Source: Persicitalea sp963716085 (GTDB lineage Bacteria > Bacteroidota > Bacteroidia > Cytophagales > Spirosomataceae). From it: DNA of 64,000 nt. A model generated the notes under the pieces. That model saw only the letters and a list, made by a program, of their open reading frames with translations. It was not told where the DNA came from and ran no database searches. Below, one piece after another: positions 44,401 to 51,120 of this stretch. The position numbers and the translations under genes were made by a program. Every line of letters starts with the position of its first letter. Within the stretch, counting starts at the first letter, position 1. The stretch covers positions 5,394,001-5,458,000 of the forward strand of contig OY970288.1 of NCBI GenBank assembly GCA_963716085.1. Reading direction: 5' to 3'.

Positions 44401-44460
44401 CAAACAGAAAATTTTGTCTAACTTCCAAGGCGTTTGTTATCATCAAAAACCACAAGAAGC

Positions 44461-46062
44461 ATGAAATACGACTACGTCATCGTGGGAGCCGGATCGGCGG
44501 GCTGTGTGCTGGCTAATCGGCTTTCGGCTGACCCCGGCAATTCGGTACTGCTGCTGGAAGCGGGCGGGCCGGATCGCAAAATGGAAATCCACATTCCGGC
44601 GGCCTACGCCAAGCTCAACCGCACTGAGGTGGACTGGGGCTTTTCGACCGAACCGCAGAAAAACGTCCTGAACCGTCGCTTGTACCTACCGCGTGGCAAG
44701 ACGCTGGGCGGCAGTAGTTCTACCAATGCGATGGCCTACGTGCGTGGCAACCGGGCCGATTACGACGAGTGGGCCGCGCTGGGCAACACCGGATGGAGCT
44801 ACGAGGAGGTGCTTCCCTATTTCATCCGCTCGGAACACAACGAGCAGATCGACAACCCCTTTCATGGGCAGGAAGGCGAACTGAATGTGACTTTCGCGCA
44901 AAAGTACCAAACGCCCGTCGCCGAAGCTTTCGTGGCAGCCTGCGTCGAGAACGGATTACCCGAAAACCGTGACTACAACGGGGCCGAGCAGTCCGGCGCG
45001 GGACTACTCCAATTCACGATCAAAAACCAAAAGCGGCACAGCGCGGCGGCGGCTTTTCTGCGACCCGCCATGCGACGCCCCAATCTCACGGTCATTACCC
45101 ACGCCTTGACGGAGCGCGTTTTGATCGAAAATGACCGGGCCATAGGCGTGGTGTTTCGCTCAGGCAAATCAGGTTTGCAGGAAGCACGGGCAAACAGGGA
45201 AGTAGTTCTTTCGGCGGGAGCTTTCAATTCGCCCCAACTCCTGATGTTGTCAGGCGTGGGCGATGCCGAAGAACTGAAAAAGCACGATATTCCGCTAAAA
45301 AAGCACTTACCGGGCGTGGGCCGCAATTTGCAGGATCATCTGTTTTTTCCCATTACTTCACTTTCAAATATTCCTTTAATTAATAATGAGTTAAGTACGC
45401 TCGGTCAACTGCGAAGCCTGGTGCGATACAGTCTCTTTAGAAGCGGCCCGCTGACTATCAGCCCGTTGGAGGCCATCGCGTTTTTAAAAGTGTCTGATTC
45501 GCCTGATCCCATCGATATGCAGTTCCACTTTTCGCCCGTTCATATGGGCCGCGATTACGCGGCCGACCTGTACGACCTCGACACCCTGCCCCACACGGGG
45601 GGCTACACGGTGATGCCCACGCTGCTGAAGCCCAAAAGTCACGGACAAGTAAGTCTGAATTCCGCAAATGTCGCCGATGCACCCCGAATTCAACCCAATT
45701 TTCTTGCGGAGGAATCGGATCTGAAAATGCTCTTGGCGGGTGCCAGAAAAGCACTTGAAGTTGCGGAGGCTAAGGCGTTCGATGCTTACCGACAGGAAAT
45801 CATCGCCCCGCACGACCACAGCTCCGACGAAGCCATTGTTCTACATATCAAAAAAAGCCTGGAAACCGTGTATCATCCGGTGGGAACCTGCAAAATGGGC
45901 CAAGGCGAGGACGCCGTAGTGGACGAAAAGTTGCGCGTCCGGGGCATCAAGGGGCTGCGCGTCGTGGATGCTTCGATCATGCCGCGCATCATCGCGGGCA
46001 ACACCAACGCCGCCGCCATCATGATCGGGGAAAAGGGAGCGGATATGATTTTAGGTAAATAA
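44461..46062 (+). CDS. GMC-family oxidoreductase (choline dehydrogenase-like)
   Basis: A 533-residue FAD enzyme from the ATG at 44461. The FAD-binding VIVGAGSAGCVLANRLS opens the protein. The GMC signatures are PRGKTLGGSSSTNAMAYVRG and VVLSAGAFNSPQLLMLSGVG, and the active site has His in YHPVGTCKMG and Asn in AGNTNAAAIM. It oxidises an alcohol or sugar; homologues include choline and glucose-type dehydrogenases. No cytochrome or membrane subunit is adjacent and there is no signal peptide, so it appears cytosolic. Substrate is not determined. Confidence 0.93.
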   Translation: MKYDYVIVGAGSAGCVLANRLSADPGNSVLLLEAGGPDRKMEIHIPAAYAKLNRTEVDWGFSTEPQKNVLNRRLYLPRGKTLGGSSSTNAMAYVRGNRADYDEWAALGNTGWSYEEVLPYFIRSEHNEQIDNPFHGQEGELNVTFAQKYQTPVAEAFVAACVENGLPENRDYNGAEQSGAGLLQFTIKNQKRHSAAAAFLRPAMRRPNLTVITHALTERVLIENDRAIGVVFRSGKSGLQEARANREVVLSAGAFNSPQLLMLSGVGDAEELKKHDIPLKKHLPGVGRNLQDHLFFPITSLSNIPLINNELSTLGQLRSLVRYSLFRSGPLTISPLEAIAFLKVSDSPDPIDMQFHFSPVHMGRDYAADLYDLDTLPHTGGYTVMPTLLKPKSHGQVSLNSANVADAPRIQPNFLAEESDLKMLLAGARKALEVAEAKAFDAYRQEIIAPHDHSSDEAIVLHIKKSLETVYHPVGTCKMGQGEDAVVDEKLRVRGIKGLRVVDASIMPRIIAGNTNAAAIMIGEKGADMILGK

Positions 46063-46087
46063 AAACTTTCAAAAATAGACGTAAAGG

Positions 46088-47262
46088 TTATTTCGCCCGC
46101 CCGTACTTTTTCATCAAATCCATCACCTTATCGCGAGGTAGTGCCGGAATTTTATGGCCTTGGTCACCCTCGGTGGTTTTGGCCGCAAAAAGCGAATTGA
46201 TGATAGCCTCCTCCGTGGCCTCGATCACCGCCATGAATAGCGGCGACACATAGTCATTATGCAGCAGCGTTACCGCCGCCGTGGGCTGCGGGGCGTCGTG
46301 CGGAATGCGGTAGGCGGTCGAGAAAGCGATGACGTAGTCGCCGCTGCCGTTGGAAGCGATGCCTCCCGTGCGGGCCAGACCCATGATGGCGCGTTTGGCC
46401 AGGCGTTTCAGGTTGCGGGCGTCGAGCGGGGCGTCGGTCGCCACGATCATCATACACGAGCCGTCCGACGATTCGTCCAGCGTTTCTTTGAAAGAGTACT
46501 GACCCAATTCTTCGCCGATGGGTACGCCGGCGATTTGCAGGACACCGCCGAAATTGCTCTGTACCAGCACCCCTACCGTGTAGCCACCCAGTTTTTTGGT
46601 AGCCGGCGGGAGGAAGTGCCAATGCCGCCCTTCCAGCCGAAGGCGACGGTGCCCGTGCCTGCCCCGACGTTCCCCTCGGCCACCGCACCGCTCTGCGCCT
46701 TTCGGATGGCTTCCAACACGTGTTCCTTCTTCACGTGGCGTCCCCGAATGTCGTTGAGGTAGCCGTCATTGGTTTCGCCCACGAGCGGGTTGGCCGAGCG
46801 GACGTTTTCGTTGCCCGTCTGCCCGAGCGTCCAGTCCAGCAGCGCGTCGGCGGCGGTCGGGACGCTGAGGGTGTTGGTCAGGATAATCGGGGTTTCCAGC
46901 GTACCCAGTTCCTCGACCTGCGTGGAACCCGCCAACTTGCCAAAGCCGTTGCCCACGTACACCGCCGCCGGGACTTTTTGCTGGAACACATTGCCGTCGT
47001 GCGGCAAAATAGCCGTGACGCCCGTGCGGATATCCTGCCCCTGCACCAGCGTCACCTGCCCGACTTTGACGCCTGCCACGTCAGTGATAGCGTTGAGCTT
47101 TCCAGCGGGCAGGACGCCGATTTTTATGTTCAGGTCGCGGGGGCGGGGTTGGGCGTTCAGTGAAGAGGGGGAAAGGAGGAAGGAGAAAAGGAGTCCTTCG
47201 ACCGCCAGGCGGCCCTGTACGCTCAGGATGACAAAGGAGGTAGAGGGGAGACGTATTTTCAT
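46088..47262 (-). pseudogene. P1 (DmpA-like) family peptidase, frameshifted
   Basis: The first frame (47262 down to 46573) starts with a signal-like segment (LLFSFLLSPSSLNAQ), has the P1 family blocks ITDVAGVKVGQVTLVQG and AGTGTVAFGWKGGIGTSSRRLPK, then runs into a stop. The second frame (to 46088) continues without loss: VLVQSNFGGVLQIAGVPIGEEL and the autocleavage site in SDGSCMMIVATDAPL, whose Ser is the family N-terminal nucleophile. The junction is a run of six A (plus-strand T 46593-46598); seven would restore the frame. The two parts add up to a normal family length of about 390 residues. It is either a real homopolymer loss or a read error. P1 enzymes are aminopeptidases of uncertain natural substrate. 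Confidence 0.85.
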
Positions 47263-47278
47263 GGTAAATTCTGGTAAG

Positions 47279-47671
47279 TCAATTCCAAAGGATTTTTACC
47301 AGCGGCTCGTAGAGAGCAAATTTCTTGTCGTGGGTGATCACTGTAAAATTCTCGGCAATTGCTTGTGCGATCAGCATACGATCGAATGGGTCGTTGTGGT
47401 GACGCGGAAGTAGTTCTAAACTTTCGTAATGATTAAAACTCAACGCTTGAATTTGAAAACCGTATCTCGTAATCAAACTTTGAAAACCGGATACAGGCGT
47501 TGAAAATTCAAGTTTTCCGAGGGCTTTTTTTATGGTTATTTCCCAGAAGGTGGCATGGCTGATGAATACCTTGCTGGAAGGCTTTCTCATTTCGTCAAGG
47601 GTTGCAAGGTTTAGACGTCTGTCCCCTTCTCCGTACCAGATGAGTATGTGTGTATCAATTAAGTAATTCAT
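47279..47671 (-). CDS. PIN-domain toxin, VapC-like
   Basis: A 130-residue PIN protein from the ATG at 47671. Acidic residues expected for the RNase site are in YLIDTHILIW (Asp6) and WEITIKKA, and in the C-terminal HHNDPFDRMLIAQAI motif. VapC-type toxins cut RNA when freed of antitoxin. The upstream antitoxin-like gene overlaps it by 17 bases, as in a type II toxin-antitoxin operon. Confidence 0.88.
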   Translation of the reverse strand: MNYLIDTHILIWYGEGDRRLNLATLDEMRKPSSKVFISHATFWEITIKKALGKLEFSTPVSGFQSLITRYGFQIQALSFNHYESLELLPRHHNDPFDRMLIAQAIAENFTVITHDKKFALYEPLVKILWN

Positions 47672-47876
47672 CTTTTTCTTCGCCGTTGAAACCTGGTGGA
47701 ATGAAATCGTCAAAATCTTCTGACACATACGTAATGATTCCTTTTGCCCATCCCGGCTCAGGTAAAGAATTGTGTGAACTTGCTTCCAGCAATCGGGTCA
47801 CTTCGTCTAACAATCGCTCATTTTGTAGATCAGCAATTTTACTTATGGCCGCAATTTTTTTCTGTTCGGTCGTCAT
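47655..47876 (-). CDS. Antitoxin-like small protein (VapB partner)
   Basis: A 73-residue protein starting MTTEQKKIAAISKIADLQNERLL. It has a helical N-terminus and an acidic, Pro/Gly-rich tail (DFDDFIPPGFNGEEKDELL) of the kind that wraps a PIN toxin. No named family is certain. Position and overlap with the PIN gene make antitoxin the best inference. Confidence 0.7.
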   Translation of the reverse strand: MTTEQKKIAAISKIADLQNERLLDEVTRLLEASSHNSLPEPGWAKGIITYVSEDFDDFIPPGFNGEEKDELLN

Positions 47877-47918
47877 AGCTCCTGCAATTTTTTCACGAAT
47901 ATAACATTCTCTGCCTAT

Positions 47919-48755
47919 TTAGGCTACCGCATCCTCGGAAAGTTTCTGACACTCAGGACAGAAGTAGGTAGTCCGGCCGCCAACGCGGATGATCTCGATG
48001 GGAGTACCGTCGCGCGGGCAGAGCAGGTGCTGCGCGGGGTCGTCGTCGTAGGGTGAGGCGTCCCAGGCGCGGGAGTGAATCAGGAAAGACTCGGGGAAAT
48101 GGGCGTAGCGGGCTTCCTTTTCGATGGCCGTCAGCAGTACGCGTTGAATGGCGTCGCGCAGGGCGGCGATTTCGGCGGGCGTGAGTTCGTTGGCGCGTTT
48201 TTCGGGGTGGATTTCGGCCTGGAAAAGCAGTTCGTCGGCGATCCAGTTGCCCACGCCCGCCGCTACCTTTTGATCGAGCAGCGTGGATTTGATGACGGAT
48301 TTCCGGTTGGCAAGGGCGGCGGTCAAGTCTTTCATCGTCAGCTCCAGGGCGTCCTTACCAATTTTCTTTTCCTTTAAAAATGCCTCGACATCCGCCACCA
48401 GCCCAACGCGCTCGAATTTGCGCGGACACACGAAGCCCAGATTAAAGCCACCCCGGAAGTAAAACACGATCCGGGCGTGACGCGGGCGGTCGATCGAGCT
48501 GTGGTAATATTCCAGACTCCCCGACATGCCGAAGTGCATCCTGACGGTTACGCCGGGTTTGTCAGTGAAGACGAACAGGTTTTTGCCTACCCGCCGCGTA
48601 CCCGTGAACGAAGCGCCGCGCAAGGTTTCGAGCAGCGTGGCGTAGTCGGTGGTGAGGAGTTTGATGTCCTCCACGTCGATGTTTTCGATGGGTTGGTGCA
48701 GGCAGGTGGCTTCCAGGTAATGGCGGTAGCCTTCAACTTCGGGTAATTCGGGCAT
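47919..48755 (-). CDS. fpg: Formamidopyrimidine-DNA glycosylase family protein
   Basis: A 278-residue Fpg/Nei glycosylase, which removes oxidised purines. The catalytic Pro2-Glu3 (MPELPEVE) and later blocks (VRMHFGMSGSLEYY, VGNWIADELLFQAEIHP) are present. The C-terminal zinc finger is unusual: LLCPRDGTPIEIIRVGGR then TYFCPECQ. The first pair, normally CPRCG, has Asp in place of the second Cys, so only three Cys remain, unless the preceding His contributes. A 7-bp repeat array begins seven bases upstream of the start. Confidence 0.92.
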   Translation of the reverse strand: MPELPEVEGYRHYLEATCLHQPIENIDVEDIKLLTTDYATLLETLRGASFTGTRRVGKNLFVFTDKPGVTVRMHFGMSGSLEYYHSSIDRPRHARIVFYFRGGFNLGFVCPRKFERVGLVADVEAFLKEKKIGKDALELTMKDLTAALANRKSVIKSTLLDQKVAAGVGNWIADELLFQAEIHPEKRANELTPAEIAALRDAIQRVLLTAIEKEARYAHFPESFLIHSRAWDASPYDDDPAQHLLCPRDGTPIEIIRVGGRTTYFCPECQKLSEDAVA

Positions 48756-48761
48756 TTGTTT

Positions 48762-48782
48762 GGTTGACAGTTAACGGTTTTT
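48762..48782. repeat. Three 7-bp units upstream of fpg
   Basis: GGTTGAC, AGTTAAC and GGTTTTT are in register and begin seven bases upstream of the fpg start codon. They resemble the TTGACCG family at 38921-39019. Confidence 0.55.
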
Positions 48783-48963
48783 ATTACTCCGGTGAGCAAG
48801 GAGTTGTTGTAAATTTGCTGAAAAACTACGGATGAGCAAGGCGGGCCCTGGCGGTTTTCCTGCTTTTCCATGAGGCATAGGGTAAATACCGTTGGCCTGT
48901 CGTCTTCTTAGGTAAAGTCTTGATTCCGTTTTTCTTGTCGTATCACTCCCAAACTTTTTTCTT

Positions 48964-50271
48964 ATGCAAAACGAAAACCAACTAAACCGCCGCAGTTTTA
49001 TTAAGAATTCGGCGGGCGTTGCGGTGGCCTTGTCGCTGCCGACCATCATTCCCGCCCGCGCCTTCGGGGCCAACGACCGTGTGAGCGTGGCCGTGCTGGG
49101 CGTTCACGGGCGCGGGCAGAACCATATTTCGGGTTTTTCAAATCTTAAAAACGTGGAAGTCGCCGCGCTTTGTGATCCCGACAATGTCGTTTTGCAGGAA
49201 CGCGCCGAGGAATTTGAGAAGAAGTACGGCAAGAAGGTGAAGACCGAAATGGATCTGCGCAAGGTCTTTGACGACAAGTCCATCGACGCCATCAGCATCG
49301 CCATGCCCAACCATTGGCACGCGCTGGCCACGATTTGGGCCTGCCAGGCTGGGAAAGATGTGTACGTAGAAAAACCCGGTTCGCACAGTTTTACCGAAGG
49401 CCCAAAAATTATCGAAGCCGCCAAAAAGTACAAGCGCATCGTGCAACACGGCGTGCAGTTGCGCAGCTCGGCGGCCATGCAAGAGGCTGTCAAGCACCTG
49501 CGCGACGGCCTAATCGGCGAGGTGTACATGGCCCGCGGCCTGGTGTTCAAGTGGCGCCCCGACCTGGGCGACAAAGGCACCTCCCCCGTGCCGGAGGGCC
49601 TGGACTACGACCTCTGGACGGGTCCGGCCCAGATGAAGCCCTTTTCTAAAAACTATGTTCACTACAATTGGCACTGGTACTGGAACTACGGCAACGGCGA
49701 CATTGGCAACCAGGGCATCCACGAAACCGACCTCTGCATGTGGGGCCTGGGCGTGGACACGTTTCCCGAAAAAATCACTTCGGCGGGCGGCAAGTTCCTC
49801 TGGAAAGATGCCCAGGAAACGCCCGAAGTGCTTTCTTCCACCTACATTTATCCCAACGAACGCAAGATCATCGAGTTCGAGGTGCGTCCCTGGATGACCA
49901 ACGAGGAAGGCGGTACGGGCATTGGTAACATTTTCTACGGCAGCGAGGGCTACATGGTTGTGAAGGGTTACGACTTTTACGAAACCTTCCTGGGTCGCGA
50001 ACGCAAGCCCGGCCCAACGCGCAAGGCGGGTGGCGATCACTTTAAGAACTTCATTGACGCCGTCGTGGCCCGCGACCCCGCCCTACTCAACGGTCCGCCC
50101 GAAACCCTGCATCTGTCGTCGGGACTGGCGCACCTGGGCAACATCGCCTACCGCACGGGCCGCAACCTGACTTTCGATCCCAAGAAGGAAAAATTCGTCA
50201 ACGACAAGGAAGCCGACGGGATGCTGAGTCGCGAGTACCGCGCGCCGTTCTCTATGCCAAGGAATGTTTAG
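48964..50271 (+). CDS. Gfo/Idh/MocA-family oxidoreductase with Tat-type signal
   Basis: A 435-residue protein. The N-terminus has a twin-arginine motif, NRRSFIKNSAGVAVALSLPT, pointing to export as a folded protein by Tat. Next is a Rossmann domain (RVSVAVLGVHGRGQNHI, then VEVAALCDPDNVV), the family motif EKPGSHSFTEG and a C-terminal substrate domain with HWYWNYGNGDIGNQGIHETDLCMWGL. Many Bacteroidota keep families of such exported sugar-related enzymes, some being glycoside-modifying. The substrate is not known. It is monocistronic. Confidence 0.92.
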   Translation: MQNENQLNRRSFIKNSAGVAVALSLPTIIPARAFGANDRVSVAVLGVHGRGQNHISGFSNLKNVEVAALCDPDNVVLQERAEEFEKKYGKKVKTEMDLRKVFDDKSIDAISIAMPNHWHALATIWACQAGKDVYVEKPGSHSFTEGPKIIEAAKKYKRIVQHGVQLRSSAAMQEAVKHLRDGLIGEVYMARGLVFKWRPDLGDKGTSPVPEGLDYDLWTGPAQMKPFSKNYVHYNWHWYWNYGNGDIGNQGIHETDLCMWGLGVDTFPEKITSAGGKFLWKDAQETPEVLSSTYIYPNERKIIEFEVRPWMTNEEGGTGIGNIFYGSEGYMVVKGYDFYETFLGRERKPGPTRKAGGDHFKNFIDAVVARDPALLNGPPETLHLSSGLAHLGNIAYRTGRNLTFDPKKEKFVNDKEADGMLSREYRAPFSMPRNV

Positions 50272-50293
50272 ATTTTGATAACTCATCGCCGAT

Positions 50294-50354
50294 AGATTTG
50301 AGATTTGAGATTTGACAACTTTCAAAAAGTTGTCAAATCTCAAATCTCAAATCT
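50294..50354. repeat. Perfect hairpin upstream of the RAYT gene (29-bp arms)
   Basis: The left arm (50294-50322) is three AGATTTG units plus ACAACTTT; the right arm (50326-50354) is its exact complement. The loop is CAA. A fourth CAAATCT follows to 50361. It lies between the Gfo/Idh gene and the transposase frame, and shares its core with the hairpin at 51052-51120. Confidence 0.95.
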
Positions 50355-50366
50355 CAAATCTTCAGC

Positions 50367-51038
50367 ATTCCCTATAGATCGGCTAAAACCGATCATTACT
50401 ACACCGAATTCGAAGACGAGTGCTTTTATCATGTTTATAATCGGACAATTGGTAGGGGTGAGCTTTTTGCCAATGATGGTAATTTTGAGTTTTTTCTGAG
50501 GCGATTAGACAGCTACCTCTCTGGATTCATCGAAGTGTATGCCTATTGTCTGATGGGTAACCATTTTCATCTACTCATCAAAGTGGCGTCAGACGAAGCC
50601 GTGAGAATGAGTTTGGCTTCTTTTGAAAAACTTAATTCCGCAAAAATACTGGCTACCAAAACGAAAGAATCGCCGCAAAAGACGGTTCACGAAATTGTCA
50701 GTCATCAGTTCAAGAAATTCTTCCAATCTTACGCTATGGCTTACAACAAGCAACAGGACCGCGTCGGAACTCTCTTCCAGACACCTTTCAAGCGGGTGAA
50801 GATTAGTAGCGACGTATATTTCACCAGCATCATCAAGTACATCCATACCAATCCTCGGAAGCATGGCGTGGAAGGGGATTTCAGAAAATATCGCTGGAGC
50901 TCCTACTCAAGAATTCTGTTGGCGAAATCGACCAAGCTACGCAAAGCAGAAGTTTTGGATTGGTTTGGCGGTAGAAAGTCGTTCATCGATGCGCACAATG
51001 GGGATTTTGACCTACCTAATGGTTGGGGGCTGGAATAA
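50367..51038 (+). CDS. rayT: REP-associated tyrosine transposase (Y1, IS200-like)
   Basis: The frame from 50391 reads DHYYTEFEDECFYHVYNRT, the usual N-terminus of this transposase class. It continues to GNHFHLLIKV, which carries the HUH metal site (HFH), and SYAMAYNKQQDRVGTLFQTPFKRV with a candidate catalytic Tyr. No ATG, GTG or TTG exists in frame between the stop at 50313 and a GTG at 50535; the latter would delete the YHVYNRT block. ATT at 50367 is a guess at the start. So the gene uses a rare start or is N-terminally damaged. The family nicks and joins single-stranded hairpins. Confidence 0.75.
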   Translation: MPYRSAKTDHYYTEFEDECFYHVYNRTIGRGELFANDGNFEFFLRRLDSYLSGFIEVYAYCLMGNHFHLLIKVASDEAVRMSLASFEKLNSAKILATKTKESPQKTVHEIVSHQFKKFFQSYAMAYNKQQDRVGTLFQTPFKRVKISSDVYFTSIIKYIHTNPRKHGVEGDFRKYRWSSYSRILLAKSTKLRKAEVLDWFGGRKSFIDAHNGDFDLPNGWGLE

Positions 51039-51051
51039 TAACAAGCTAAGC

Positions 51052-51120
51052 GGTAATTTGTAAGATTTGAGATTTGACAACTTTTTGAAAGTTGTCAAAT
51101 CTCAAATCTTACAAATTACC
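51052..51120. repeat. Perfect hairpin downstream of RAYT (33-bp arms)
   Basis: Left arm 51052-51084 and right arm 51088-51120 are exact complements over 33 bases, with a three-base loop (TTG). The core matches the hairpin at 50294-50354. The stop codon of rnr (51116-51118, minus strand) lies within the right arm, so the hairpin can also act at the end of the rnr transcript. Confidence 0.95.

Larger units (their letters stand above)
50294..51120 (+). mobile_element. RAYT/REP-type element
   Basis: A transposase of the IS200-like Y1 class is bounded on each side by a perfect hairpin with the same core (GATTTGAGATTTGACAAC and its complement). This is the structure expected of a REP-associated tyrosine transposase locus with its cognate palindromes. 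The right hairpin overlaps the stop codon of rnr. No target duplication was recognised. Confidence 0.8.

Noticed and set aside
51052..51120. Ordinary rho-independent terminator for rnr
   Set aside because: The arms are too long, perfect and AT-rich, with no T run, and match the other RAYT hairpin; a REP-type palindrome explains it better.
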